A DNA stretch of 64,000 nucleotides from Saturnia japonica (Eukaryota; Arthropoda; Insecta; Lepidoptera; Saturniidae): the NCBI GenBank assembly GCA_033032175.1, contig CM065321.1, forward strand, positions 16,948,501-17,012,500, written 5' to 3'. The position numbers and the translations under genes were made by a program. Shown here one piece after another: positions 43,500 through 55,489 of the stretch (positions within the stretch are counted from its first letter, which is position 1; each line of letters starts with the position of its first letter). The notes beneath the pieces are model-generated. The model had not been told where the DNA came from. It ran no database searches and saw nothing but the letters and a program-made list of their open reading frames with translations.

Positions 43500-45580
43500 A
43501 ATTTCTAAGAAGTAACAGTTTGAAAGCCGCGATTAAAACGTAACTTACTTATAAAAGGTAACGGTTGCATAACCGAAAAACTAGTTTCTTATATAGTGAG
43601 ATCAATCACTTCTCTGATAGTGTCAAATATTTCGGCGCCTGTACGTCTGGGTTGCGTCCCATCCCATGATGAGTTCCTCGAACTCATGTTTTATAGTTTA
43701 CTATGTATTTATTTATATGTGAGACGTTAGTATTTTGTATTTTATTACGGGAGCTGTGTAGATCCGTTAACTGCGTGTAAACGTTTGTTAGCCTTGATTC
43801 AAATGAGATCCGAACTACGTAATGTATTTAGTTGTTTTTTATTTATTTAAAACCGTGAATGAAATTACTATACAGATTTTATGTTTTAGTTCTTTTTATT
43901 TTATTTAGTGTTGTAATTTATCGCGGAGTTTTGTAAACATTACAACAACTCCATTGCTACGAGAAATTGAAGCGTAAATTAATATGATGTCTTTCGTATA
44001 TTCTGTTTTTATAAGTGTGATAATGTGGACGAATCATTTTGGTCTCTGTTTTAATAATCGTTTTATTCATTTATAGTAAACTATTTATATTGGACTAAGG
44101 TGTGTTTAAATGTGCTATGAAAAAACCTCGTGTCTAGAACACATTCCTATCATCGAGAAAATCCGCGAAAAAATCTATTGCTGTCGTGCTATGTACGAAC
44201 GACCGAAAAGGCCGCGAGAGAGAACTTCCCCTGGTCCCTCCTCCAGAAATGTACCGATTTTTTTTAGAATACAAGGAGGTTTGGTTATGCATATAGACAT
44301 GATTTTTTTTATATTTGCTAAATTTGTTTAACGGGTTTATTTGATAACGGTTGTGTAATTCGGCAATTCTAATAACTTGTTCATAAGGAAATAAATCTAA
44401 ACAGCTGTAGTAAATATAGATTGTATGGTATAAAAGTGGTATTGTTCAGGGTTAAAACAGATAAATACTTTTGTATGGAACATAAGGAGAGTAAAAGCTT
44501 GAAAACAAAAAGTTACACTGGCCGGTTTTTATTGCGTTTATTTTAGATACCTAAATAAGGTCGGCGAAATATTATTTTTTTCAGTTTTCTCTATCAACTG
44601 TCATTTTAGTATTCGCACATATAGTTCCTCACACAATCCATCGATTTTTTCTTCGTTCTTTCTCTACTCCTATATCTTTCCACTTTCATACTTATCATTG
44701 TTTTTGACAGATGTTTTTAGACCGAAGGTTGAATATAAATCGTTTATTTAAATATTTACTCCGAGAAAATTACAATTTAATATTCAATTATTTGGTCTAT
44801 TAAATCTGTTAATAGTTACCGAGAATATGTTACTCGAATTTCAAGTTACTCTCTCGTAATACGTATTTTTAAAAATTTCATTAAAATTAGTTCCGTTACA
44901 TCTGTTTTTGGAACCGTAACCGAAAGTAAGAGAATTATTGTCCCGAAAGCTATATATGTGTAGATTTATGTAAATATATTAATATCGTTTTGTTTTAGTG
45001 AAATGTTTTATTGCCCGTTAATGTTACGTAAAAATAGCGTATGTTTAGTTTCAACCTACATTCTAACACTGCCGTTTATTGTAAACAGATAAAATGTAAA
45101 AATTGTATCGCCATCATCACAAACTTATTTAGAATTCTTTTTTTTATTGTCGTATAGGAAAATAAAAACATGGATATTAATTTAATAGTATGTTTATGAA
45201 TACACGATGTTTATCTGGTTATGTCTTTCTATGGTTCCGTTCCCAGAAAAGGAAATTAGCTGAGTCTAAGTTGTTCGTCCTACACTTAAAAGATAATTAT
45301 TTATACTGGACTTTAAAAAAAAAAGAAGATAAAACCGGCCAGTTTCTTGCAAACTCTTCTCGAGTGCTGGGTAATGTTTATTCGTGAGATTTTTTTAAAT
45401 ATTGTTTTCGGCTCTGTATCCCTACCAGCCCACTTCATTGCTCGACATACACCGGCTGATCTCGTAATGCGACATGCCTAATCGTGCCGCTTTGGTCGGG
45501 TTTACATATGGTGTATGGTGGTCGCGATCCAATAAGACACAATTGTCGTGTCCCACTACCCAGCAATTATGAACTATGAA
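43500..45580. other. AT-rich stretch with no recognised gene
   Basis: The frames of 65-73 codons here have AT-rich composition and no domain. No exon-like splice pair was convincing. 45440-45560 is GC-richer and may belong to an unidentified repeat. Confidence 0.4.
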
Positions 45581-45584
45581 TGAT

Positions 45585-45785
45585 GGCTCAGTGCTAGCGT
45601 GTACGGACATCGCGTCTATCAACGTGGGTTTGAATCCCTACAATGAGCCTGAGTTTTCGGTAAAAGAAAACATTGTGATGAAACCATAGCATGGTGGCTT
45701 TCTGCACTTGAGAGGTTTTTCACTAGGCTTAGATTATTACCATGTTGGGCCACATCGTCACTTAAGATCAGGTGAGATTGTGACC
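45585..45785 (+). repeat. tRNA-derived SINE, internally deleted
   Basis: Begins 'gatggctcagtgctagcgtg' (A box) with the B box in 'gggtttgaatccc', then 'cattgtgatgaaaccatagc', and jumps directly to 'cactaggcttagattattac' and 'cacttaagatcaggtgag'. Compared with 17.78-18.06 kb it lacks the central segment with 'aaggctagctaccacc'. Confidence 0.75.
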
Positions 45786-45949
45786 ATAACCCTAAAACAA
45801 GAAAACTTACATAAATACAGGTATACATTTTATATAACTATACTAAAATGTAACGGGTTAACCTCGGTGCACCTTCAAAGGCCTTTTTCAATGTTTGACA
45901 AACAGGTTTAAGCACTGAACAACAGGGGTGGTCGTATAATATATCAGTA

Positions 45950-46099
45950 TAAAGTTGGCCTCTCACGATCCGTGGTATTGCGGACGGACGCGGACTAGTC
46001 CGCACCGACGCACCATGGGAAGAGGGGACCATGGGTCCTCTGTGGTAGTAGGTCATGCGTGATAATCAACAATATCACGGACCGTAGGAGGCCACCTTA
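45950..46099. mobile_element. About 150-bp palindromic MITE
   Basis: The ends 'aaagttggcctctcacgatc' and, inwards from the right, 'taaggtggcctcctacggtc' are inverted repeats about 30 bases long with a few mismatches. The interior carries the perfect palindrome 'gcggactagtccgc'. The target duplication is unclear. Confidence 0.6.
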
Positions 46100-46464
46100 A
46101 CGTGGACTAACAATCAATTATTTATCACTATCGTAGGGCAAGTGATTAACGACCCGGAGAGGTAATTACGGTTCCCTAATTAATATTTAAAGGACTCGTG
46201 GGTGGGTTGTATTAAAAACTTGACTATTTTAAAGGATTTTTATTCTTCTATGTAGATTTTTTTTCTAATCGTGAAGATCTTTTAGAGATGTTTTCGTATG
46301 CGGTTTAAGATTCTGACATACCTTGGATTTGTTTTGGGTTATTATTAGTAATTTGATTGGTGTTTCAGTGAAAATAGTTAAAACTAGAAACACAAGTGTT
46401 GTTGACGGTGTTTTTCGGATCGTTAGCAATGATTCCATCGTCGAATTTAGTGGCTTATTTACCG

Positions 46465-46575
46465 ACTTAAAAAAAATGCGGAGGTAATTCGAATGTATAT
46501 TTTTTATGGATGTTCAGTCATAACTTCTTTGTTTATGAACCGATTTGTATGATTATTTTATAGACAGTGTTTGGT
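46465..46575 (+). repeat. Family C element, left part (split by family D)
   Basis: Reads 'accgacttaaaaaaaatgcg' to 'tttatgaaccgatttgtatg' and stops where the family D copy begins. It continues at 46920. Confidence 0.6.
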
Positions 46576-46584
46576 GAAGTGATC

Positions 46585-46890
46585 TTGAAGTGACATGTTG
46601 TGGTTTTTATTTTTAATTCAATAACTTAGGTTTATGACCCTATATTATGTAATATTGGTGGCGTTTTAGCATGATATAGTTTGGTTTTTGTGCATAAGGG
46701 AAGTGGATTATAAATATAAGCTGAAAACATTTATTCTGAGACCCCACAAAAATTTCCAAGAAAGTTCTAAGAAGGGAGCCACCATCTTGTTAGGATACTG
46801 AATCGTCATAGCACACGACACTAGAATTCACTCGATAATGGCAGTAATGGTCTTCATTAAAGAGGACCGGTTGCCAAGTTAGGAAGAAAA
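46585..46890 (+). repeat. Dispersed repeat family D, copy 3
   Basis: From 'gacatgttgtggtttttatt' through 'agggaagtggattataaat' and 'agaagggagccaccatcttg' to 'ggttgccaagttaggaaga'. It is inserted inside a family C element. Confidence 0.7.
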
Positions 46891-46919
46891 AGAAATAGAA
46901 GATTATTTTCTAATTTGCT

Positions 46920-47045
46920 ACTTCAAGGGTGGTTCCATTTTAATTTCATTGGAATTGGTCCTTCAAATTCAAAGATACACCAGAGTACTCTTCAAAATTA
47001 TTTGATTTTTTTCTTTTAATTGTCTTGTTAAAAGCTTCTATTTGA
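46920..47045 (+). repeat. Family C element, right part
   Basis: Resumes with 'cttcaagggtggttccattt', 'cattggaattggtccttc' and 'aagatacaccagagtac' and ends 'ttttaattgtcttgtta'. Confidence 0.6.
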
Positions 47046-47049
47046 CATG

Positions 47050-47685
47050 CCTTGTTAGTATGTATCAAATCTTGCAACTGAATTTTGAAACAATTATCTC
47101 CAACAGCTAAAATTTTGTATACACGTTTAGTTTGGATGAGAATGCATGGTTGGCTATGTGACGTCATTCTAAATTAGACATTGTGAACTCCCAAAGATGG
47201 CAAACCATTTATTTTTATGATATGGATATTAAATGAAAGGGTTTCCTCACAAGAATTGGATATTTTTTTAATAAAAAAAAACTTTTCAAAAATAAGGTTT
47301 TTTCAATATTTCAATCATTTTAAAAGCCCGTAGCGCAAATTAAAAAGTGGGGAAGGGGAAATTTAAACTAAATAAAATTCTTGCGCGTTACAATTTTTAA
47401 AATTATTGAAATATTGGATAAAAGCTTGTTTTAAAAAAGATTTTTATCCATATTTTTTTCATGACCAAACATCAAATTAGAAAGAGAAGTAAGGTTAATC
47501 ATTGCAGGTAACACTGAATTTATTTTCTAGTAAGTTTCATTCCAACCTGCGATAGTTTAAACTTAGAAACCTTTAAATATTAGATAAGTCGGTATCATTT
47601 TGAGTTTGTAAATGAAATTGTTGCTGATAGTCAAAGATATTTATCAAATTTTAAGTGAGAATATCTGTCGGTTGCAAGAAAGCAT
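47050..47685. other. No recognised gene
   Basis: AT-rich with nothing assignable. Confidence 0.4.
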
Positions 47686-47689
47686 ACAC

Positions 47690-47860
47690 TAACCCTATAC
47701 GGCTTAGTTTTATGTTTGTGTTGTGCGGGATTGTTAGATGTAAGCGGCGCGAGCGCATCGCCGTGCGTTAATAACAGCTCAATTGGGCGCACCCGCTCGA
47801 TTACCGGTTTAGGATTAATTGATTGAGCGATAGCGATTTCAAAGTAACCGTAAAGCATTG
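47690..47860. promoter_or_regulatory. Unique CpG-richer block (candidate regulatory element)
   Basis: Contains 'taagcggcgcgagcgcatcg' and 'gggcgcacccgctcg' next to ATTA/TAAT-rich 'ggattaattgattgagcg'. It is non-repetitive here. The role is only suggested by composition. Confidence 0.2.
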
Positions 47861-48349
47861 AGGAATCATGTTTAATTGAACTTTGCGAATTTATTTCAAA
47901 TAAATTGAATTTAATGTCGATGTTGATATAGTACTTGTGAAATATATAATCATTATGAGTTTGTTATATGTGTTACTGAATTATTGTTGCGAAGAAATTT
48001 CTTTCAGAAATAAGGCTTTCTTTTGTACTTGTATTTTAGTTACAGATAATAATCAAATTTATTGCGAGATGGCTAAAGGCTAATAAAACTCAATGATCAG
48101 AATCTAAATTGCAAGGAGGTGTTTAAAAGGCATTTGAACGTTTGGAGTGTTGATCATACATGTTGGAAGAAGCTCAATTACAAAGAGCAGCTCTACTGCT
48201 GTATATGTGATAGTTTGCCTGTTTGTATGTTCTGGATTTATCTAAAAAACGGCTTGATCAAATTCTGTAACTTGGCTTCTGTGGATGATATTTGTGCAAA
48301 TTTTACGTATATTTTTGTGAAGTTCGGAGCCATTACGTTAATAAAATAA

Positions 48350-48450
48350 AGTTTTCTACACGAGAAGTATACGTCATTCCGCAAATTGATGGGCTATGGG
48401 AACTGTCAATAATACTTTTAGAAATAATAAAGTATGAATAAAAAGAAAAA
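48350..48450 (+). repeat. Family F fragment
   Basis: Contains 'ttttctacacgagaagtata', 'cgtcattccgcaaattgatg' and 'gaactgtcaataatacttt', matching the units at 60.6-60.9 kb. Confidence 0.5.
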
Positions 48451-48454
48451 TAGG

Positions 48455-49735
48455 AGACGAAGAATTTACTACTTAATAAACGCGTGAGAAGTCAAAGGCA
48501 TAGCTAGATTTCTTAATTTCAAAGTTACATTCAATTCATAATAAAAAAAAGCAATATTAAGTTTGATTCAAACATAAAAAAAATTAGGTATTTTATTTTT
48601 GGTGTTTAATCAGCTAATCATAATTACGAATACGCTTTCGCCAGTAATATAGTGACAACCTTAGGTTTCTGTGTATTGATATAAACGCGTACGCATCATC
48701 TGAGACGTTTTGACGTATCATCGTTGATCATCGCGTTTGTTGATTTGTTGTGGGTTCGTACGCGGGTACGGTTCATTCGTTACCTAGCTTGTGTTCCGTT
48801 CTACAGTTTAATCCTTCCTACATAGACATTATTGTAAATAGTTTTATTATTAAGTACCTTACCATTTAATAATAGGCGGCTTTAATTTTTTTTTCTAATT
48901 AATTTAAGAAATTATAATTTACGTTTTACGGCTTAGGTACTATTAAATTATTCGCAAATATTTCTCTCGGTTGGTATTTGTATATGATTTTTTTTTCAAT
49001 AATGTATAAATTCTTATTCTTTAATCTAATTTCATGTAACCTTATGCTACAAATAGCATAGGTATAGATTCTGGTGGCATGCAAAATACTTAATGCGGTC
49101 AGGGGGTGTCCATTAGTTACGTGAGGTGATTTTGACGGTTTTTGAGATTTGGCTCGGTTAACTTCCTCCATCCGTAAACTCACGTGAGATTTTTCAAAAT
49201 GCGTACTTTTAGTGTAAATACGTTAATCTATGCCTGATTATATAGGATTTATTAAAAAAAATATTTTTATTTAAGACCAGTATTTATGACAGATCGTAGT
49301 CTAGAATCACAGTGAGAAAATCGAACAATAAAATACGTAAATAGGAATTGATAAAACTCGTAAAAGAATTTTAATTCAAATTCAGTCGACGCTGACACGT
49401 GTGTGGTCTCAAAAGTGACTCCTGGAACCAACATGTCCATGTGATTTTCAATAAAATCATCTGCTATGGCTGGACCGGTGCCGGTGGCAGAAAAAAATCG
49501 AAGGGCTACTGTAACTACTTTGTGGAATTCGCATATTACTGCGATAAATATTATTGTATAGGGCTTAGCCATATTTCAGTGGAGGAACTTTTTGCGGGGA
49601 AAAATTTACGTGTTATTGGGTGAGATTCAGCTTAACCTTAACTCTTCTAAATGCTTCACGTAATTAATGGACGAGCCTCTCACATGTTTTTTTTTTTGTT
49701 GCAATTTGGTTTCTTTTTTTTACAATAGGGCTAGA
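48455..49735. other. No recognised gene
   Basis: A CpG-richer patch at 48680-48800 and overlapping frames at 49267-49623 were inspected. No domain or splice support was found. Confidence 0.4.
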
Positions 49736-49739
49736 ATGC

Positions 49740-49840
49740 TAGTGATACCTCTGCTGTTATAAACGTCCGTAGGATATGGTAACAGCTTTACAATAAGGTG
49801 GACCGTACACTTGCTTACCACTTTAGTTGTATATATAAAA
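49740..49840 (+). repeat. Family B 3' fragment
   Basis: Contains 'gtccgtaggatatggtaac', 'aataaggtggaccgtacac' and 'accactttagttgtatata'. Confidence 0.6.
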
Positions 49841-49984
49841 AAAACTCGAAAGTGTCGTGAAACATTTGGCAGTAATGAAGTTCTTTTCGCTGTATATTAT
49901 GTTATTATGACTAAATTTCTAAGCATTGTCTTATGTATAGAACAAGTGGTCTTTTAAAAGCTTTTTTTACTTTATTGGTGTTAC

Positions 49985-50140
49985 CGTTTGACCACAATCT
50001 CATTTGATTTTAAGTGACGATGTGGATTAAGTTAGTAACACACTAAACCTAGAGGGAAGAGCTTTGAAGTGGAGCTGGCGGAACACACCTATAGGTATTT
50101 GTCGACAAATTTTTAAACTTAAGGGTGGTAGCTAGCCAGG
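49985..50140 (-). repeat. SINE body fragment
   Basis: Contains 'ttttaagtgacgatgtgg', 'cacactaaacctagaggg' and 'gtggtagctagccaggcgg', the reverse of the SINE body at 17.8 kb. The head is missing. Confidence 0.65.
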
Positions 50141-50149
50141 CGGTGATTA

Positions 50150-50375
50150 CAAAAACAAGACAATTTTTAACAAAAAAGAAAACAAACCAATTTGAAGAGT
50201 TCCCTGGTATATCTTCGACCTTGAAGGTCCAATGCCAATGAAATTAAAATGGGACCAAAATAAAAACCATCTAAATCGGTTTATAAACAAAGAAGTTATA
50301 GCTGAACATCCAGTAAAAAAATATATAATACATTCGAATTATGTAACCTTCGTCTTTTTTTGAAATCGGTTACAA
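50150..50375 (-). repeat. Family C copy, reverse
   Basis: Contains 'acaagacaatttttaac', 'gaagagttccctggtatatc' and 'aagaagttatagctgaaca'. It directly follows the SINE fragment. Confidence 0.65.
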
Positions 50376-50689
50376 AATTTTCGTTTTGTTGTTTACCTGT
50401 TACATTTTTATACAATATAATACAGCTGATATATCTACATGATGACAATAAACATGATGAAAGCGAATGTAAGAGAGAGATATAAGACGGAGAACAACCG
50501 TAGCGGGGCGGGACGAGGGGGGTCAAGGGATCTGTGCCGAAATGATAAGAAGGGCCGTCGACCCATACCATGCAATCTATATTTAGTAAAACTGTTAATT
50601 ACAATATCAACTGTTTCATACTACATTACGAGATATCCTCTCCGTCGACCGCAAGTATTGCAGTATAGTTTTTTTTAAAGAGGAAATCG

Positions 50690-50900
50690 TCACTATCTGA
50701 CTGATCTATCAACACAGAGCTCAAACCATTGAACGGATTTGTCTGGAATTTGGCACACAGATAGTTATTGTATCGTAGACATCCCCTAAGAACGGATTTA
50801 GACAAAAGTAATCCCTAAAGGTTTACACGGGTAAAATCGTGGAAATTTCAATGTTTTTCAAGGGATTTTTAGTCATACTGGTCCTTCTATAGGGTTTATT
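50690..50900 (-). repeat. CAGT-tailed dispersed repeat, reverse copy
   Basis: Contains 'ctgactgatctatcaacac', 'agctcaaaccattgaacgg' and 'gtaatccctaaaggtttac', corresponding to 3160-3372 in reverse. Confidence 0.55.
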
Positions 50901-50999
50901 TAAAATAGCTAGTAACCATAAGGTTTGCATTAACGTCATGTTTTGACATACAGTATGGAAATCACCGTGAGGGATCATATGGAAAAATATTAATAAACC

Positions 51000-51150
51000 C
51001 AAATCTGATAAATCTGATCAAGTTTCTTACCAGTTGTTCTCGACGGCTGGGATGTTTTCTAAACTGGTATATTACATTAAATGGAATAAAACATATTTTA
51101 CTCAATGTAGACCCTAAGAAGACACTTATGAATGTCAATATAATACTTAT
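51000..51150 (+). repeat. Two LINE family T tail fragments in opposite orientation
   Basis: 'gatcaagtttcttaccagtt' and 'gctgggatgttttctaaac' lie forward; 'accctaagaagacacttatg' and 'aatgtcaat' follow in reverse. It is a rearranged pair. Confidence 0.55.
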
Positions 51151-51694
51151 TACTAGTACTCCTTAACTACTAGTTTCTTTATTTATAGTAATTTAATTAA
51201 AGTTTCGATGTTACTTCATTGCGGACATAAAATTTAATAAATAGGTTATATAAGTTAAATTTGTTACTACAGGTTTTTATGCTAAAATTATATATTTCTA
51301 CAAATCAATTAAAATACATATTATATCTACAATTTCAATTTCTACATCTCCTTCAAAAAGATCTTTTGATGAACACATCTATTTCATAAACTCGTCGGTC
51401 TCATGTTTGGTCATCTTTTTATTTTGTTCAATAGAATAGTAATTGTAAGGAATGTTTAGAACATGCGAACGTATTACATGATTTAATTTACATTCTGGAT
51501 AAGTACGTGTATAGAGTTGGGTGTCACAGGATCTATTCTATTTGCTCGGCGCGGCCACGTGATCGATGTGAGTCACTGCCGGCTGAGCTGACGGTCGCCA
51601 CCCACGGTTACGTTTTACTACATGCACGTCCGATGCCCACTGTTGCTGAGTTCACATTTGTTTACGTCATAAAAAATTACCATTTAAAAGACAG

Positions 51695-51930
51695 TTGTTG
51701 AGAAACATAGATAGCAGAAGAGGAAATATGATAGGACACTTGAAACGGCATGACAAATTCTTTAAAATAGTTTTAGAAGGGAAAATTGAAGGAAAGCGAG
51801 GAAGACCTAGGCGAAGCATTTGCCAACAAGTGGAAGTGGGAGTCGTGTCATATCAAGAGGTCAAAAGAAAGACAGAGGATAGGGAACAGTGGGAACTACT
51901 GCACCTAAGCTCTTATCTTAAAGAATAAGA
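51695..51930 (+). pseudogene. RTE-type LINE C-terminal fragment
   Basis: Reads R-R-G-N-M-I-G-H-L-K-R-H-D then E-G-K-R-G-R-P-R-R and G-V-V-S-Y-Q-E-V-K, the C-terminal 'GHL..H..GKRGRGRPR' region of RTE-like endonuclease-reverse transcriptases. The 77-codon frame is open but has no catalytic domain, so it is a 5'-truncated retrocopy. Confidence 0.75.
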
Positions 51931-52149
51931 TATAAATACGGTAGAACTTGTGTAGCTTTGAATCACAAAATTATGATAAGAGATGAAAAATACATATTTA
52001 TTTCTCGTAGGTCAGCTTTGTTTTTTTATTGTAAGTACTGTAGCAATTATTATGAAGTAATCCGGGAGTAAACAACTTTTGAAAAGTTGTTTTAAACTCT
52101 TTGTATGTTGAAATTAATACCCGTGAATTAATATGTATTCAAGAGAGGT

Positions 52150-52275
52150 AGGGCTCAGAGAGAATTCTTTTGAGACTGATGGAATATCTCCACCCTCAAA
52201 AAGATGGCAGCCAAATAACCATGTGTTGTGTTCATGCGGTGAGTAAGGTTTCCAGAGTTCCTTCTGTCGCTTAAT
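52150..52275 (+). repeat. Family B 5' fragment
   Basis: Contains 'tagggctcagagagaattc', 'aagatggcagccaaataacc' and 'gtgttcatgcggtgagtaag'. Confidence 0.6.
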
Positions 52276-52628
52276 GTGATAAACTGTAGTGGGGAGTCTA
52301 AAAAACGTGACGTTCGCTTTTCATCAAACAATTTTGCAAATTTTTCTCTCGGTTTCTAAATTTTTGTTTTAAATGTTTACGATAGAAAGTCATACGTTTA
52401 ATATTTGTAAATAAATAAAAAATTTAAATATGATGACTATATATATAAATGTATAATGGCTTATAAGTTATATTTACCAACGTGTTGTTTTTTACACGAC
52501 TGTGAAAAAGGAGGGTTATGTTTTTCGAACGTATGTATGTACGTGTGTCTATTTCTTTGGCACGGTCTGTAGCCTAAACGGCTGGATAGATTTTAGCATA
52601 CAAGTGTCGTTCAACTTGTCTTAATTCG

Positions 52629-53075
52629 CTAGTTGACTCTTTTGTAAAGTAGGCCTTAAATAATTAATTATTTTCCGATTAGAGGAAAAAATATTACCAT
52701 ATTTTTTTACTTAGAAAACTAAAAAACTTAATTTTAAATGTTTACTTTTCGTAAAACCAGGCTATAACGTTATCAGCGATATTAGCCTCTAAATCATCTG
52801 TGCTGTGACGTCATATGGGTCGAAAACAAACGTTTGACATTTAACAAACATTCACTATTGTAAAAATTTCGATACTTTTTACATTATAAATGTCAATGTC
52901 ACAGCACAGATTGCATAGCGAATTTCACTCTTATAAAATCCGACAAGAAATTGCTTAGACTCCTATGACGTCACCAAAATGGCCGACATTGTTTTCAGAG
53001 TTCAAAATAAAAATAAAAACAATTTTTAAATTGAAAATATGTAGCCATCTTACACTTTTAATATCTGAAATCGTT
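52629..53075 (-). repeat. Dispersed repeat family E, copy 2
   Basis: The longer copy of the 38.3-kb repeat, beginning CTAG (52629-52632) and including 'tgtgctgtgacgtcatatgg' and 'acgtcaccaaaatggccgac'. It contains two TGACGTCA-like half-palindromes. Confidence 0.6.
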
Positions 53076-53099
53076 ATTTATTATTATCTAGAAGATAGA

Positions 53100-53613
53100 T
53101 AAGGTAATAGAGATTTGCCGTTGTGCGCGCATCACGCAAAAACTACTGTATTTGTACAATTAATTTTTTTTGTTTAACTTTTTAAATACTTAAGTCCTTT
53201 AAAAAAACATTACGGGTTGCACTCCGGGAGTGCCGACAGAAGTGAAAACTTATTTTGGTGCGTTAGACATTTTTTAGATAGATACTAGGGTTATTGGGTT
53301 ATGAATTGCATTTTATTTATGAATTGTATTTTATTAATTATTAGAAACTTTAAAATACATTTAATATTCTTTTATGAAAGACCCGTTCGCGGTCTGATAT
53401 ATGTGCATGCATATATGCACACACTATAGCTGCGTCTCGTAACGGTGTCGCGAGTCCAGAGATTTTATCTCATCTAAAAATATGCGTACCGCGCTAAAAG
53501 AAGTTTTCACTTCAAAAAATTACAATATCTTCATTCAATGTCCTTACAAGTTTTAAAAAAACTACGATTCTTATAAGTATAGTCAAGGCGAGCGGAGACG
53601 CGGGCACAGCTAG
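53100..53613 (+). mobile_element. Helitron-like element
   Basis: Contains 'ttgccgttgtgcgcgcatc' and 'acgggttgcactccgggag' and ends 'gcgagcggagacgcgggcac' 'agCTAG' (53610-53613) followed by T. The reverse of its 5' part is at 26.3-26.5 kb. No Rep or helicase coding. Confidence 0.6.
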
Positions 53614-53867
53614 TTATCTATAAAGGAGGAGATATAGACAATATAATGTGTATATCACATTTACTGTAATTCAATCACTAACGGATGGAAAGTTTGTATG
53701 CAGAATAATATTTTTGAAACTTGACAATAGTACTGACCGACATATTCAATGGAATAGGTATTTCAGCGTTTTTCAAAATTTTATTCCTACGCACTATGCC
53801 GACAAATACAATGAAAAAACTATACAAATTTTATAACCTACGCGCAGAGTTGCGGGCGGAGAGCTAG
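53614..53867 (+). mobile_element. Second Helitron-like 3' end directly downstream
   Basis: Ends 'cgcagagttgcgggcggaga' 'gCTAG' (53864-53867) followed by T, 254 bases after the previous CTAG. Its interior shows no transposon coding. Confidence 0.45.
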
Positions 53868-54339
53868 TAAAAATAATATACAATTGGGGGTGGTAAACTT
53901 ACTCATGTAGTAGTAAAGCATCGAAATAAGAATAAAAACGAACATAACGTAATTGGAGCAGATATTGTATAATATTATAGAAGCTGTTATCAACAAATGC
54001 ATTCTTGATTATTCTTATGTTTATATAGGTATAATAAACACGCGGATCTATACCAAGCAATTATTTTTAAACTTTGCATCGCATCTCCAAGGTCTTTTAC
54101 ATAATTTTATCAGTGCATTCAGAGTTTTTTTTCTCACCAGAATGTGACGGATATAGAGCTCCCGTTAAACGCGTTTTGTTTTTATTGAACACCGGCTTTC
54201 GACAGCGGTTTTGATTGTGTTGTAAACATGGAAAGTTTATATTTAAAGGTACCTATTTAAGCTACGTGAACTCCGGAAACTCAAAGTATTTTAATATGTC
54301 TAAATAGTAGCAAATAACATCAGTCACTTATTTATTAAG

Positions 54340-54560
54340 ATTTTTTGTGTTTGTTTGATGGCGCTAATCTCTGGAACTGCCAGTCAGATTTGAAAAACAT
54401 TATTTAAGTTTTATATAACATTTAGTGAGGAAGGTTATAGGCTGTATAATATCACGCTACTACCATAAATACCAGAGCAGCAACCATGAATATCAAGCAA
54501 GTGGCAAGCTGTAGGCAAGTACGATAGGCTACACGAGAGCGGTTGCTCGAACAATTATAA
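54340..54560 (+). mobile_element. Helitron-like 5' part (family H), copy 1
   Basis: Contains 'tttgatggcgctaatctctg', 'gaactgccagtcagatttg' and 'gaggaaggttataggctg', the widespread lepidopteran 'aactaccggtccgatttga' repeat. A second copy is at 60.99 kb. Confidence 0.55.
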
Positions 54561-54589
54561 CACAAATGTACAATCGAGAATGTTCCAAG

Positions 54590-54885
54590 CAACTTTTCAG
54601 TATGGTGCCCGCACCACAGTTCCAAACTCACACCTTTCGCCGTTGTCTGCTTCTCTGGAACCTTCCTGTGATGTTGGTACGCTAGGGTTGTGGATTGGTT
54701 TACCCAGCACGTTTTTCTCCCAAGGCTATGCTATGGGACTCTTGAAAAAGAAGATTGAAATACGGTCTCCAAGATCGGAAACATGGCTGTAATAGCCCTG
54801 GTAATGCAGTTGTCAATAGCGACGGTAGCCATTGACCATCAGGTGGGCCGTCTGCCTGTTTGCGCCCTTTGGCATAAACACAGTT
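54590..54885 (+). pseudogene. Jockey-like LINE C-terminal fragment and tail
   Basis: The frame reads L-G-L-W-I-G-L-P-S-T-F-F-S-Q-G-Y then L-L-K-K-K-I, corresponding to the W-N-x-L-P...F-P-x-x-Y...F-K block near the C-terminus of jockey-like ORF2. The tail 'gaccatcaggtgggccgtct' 'gcctgtttgcgccc' follows. It is a short dead retrocopy. Confidence 0.6.
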
Positions 54886-54984
54886 TTAGTAAGGAATAAC
54901 AATGAAATAAAATCGTATCTGATTGGTAGTTAAAATAATATTTGACATTCTATTGGTTAATCTATGAGAACTGCAACACTAAAA

Positions 54985-55215
54985 GGAGTTAGGGCACAGA
55001 GAATTCTTTCTGGAAATTTCTCTCTCCTTGGAGCAGTCCGACTGGTGGAATACCGTACCGAAGATCGCAGCCAAATAACCTTATGTTGTGTTCCTGCGGT
55101 TCCTGGTTTCAAGAGCTCTAGCCATACCTACGGTTTTATAAGCGTCCATAGGCTACGGTAGCCGTTTACCATCAGGAGAGCCGTATGCTTGTCTACCACC
55201 TTTGTAGTATAAAAA
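54985..55215 (+). repeat. Dispersed repeat family B (full length)
   Basis: From 'gagttagggcacagagaatt' through 'gcagccaaataaccttatg' to 'gtccataggctacggtagcc' and 'accacctttgtagtataaaa'. Confidence 0.7.
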
Positions 55216-55489
55216 ACACTCCAGCGCCATATATATCCTAAAAGTTTTGTTTCAGATAACTATCTTACAAATATAGTTCAAAACATTTCAATCTGTCATC
55301 CAACGAATCAGAATGTTTGATTTATTATATTTTTATGCGATACGCGTTTGAATGTACCGACATACATACATGACATTTGAAATCAATGTAAATATTTTAC
55401 TACAAAGAGCCTAAAGTAGATAGAGAACGTATTAATAAAAATTACGTTCAATAATTTTCATGTTATTTGAATGTAGTTATCATAATTTA

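Noticed and set aside
49267..49623. Overlapping 101- and 74-codon frames on opposite strands
   Set aside because: No family resemblance and no splice or promoter context.
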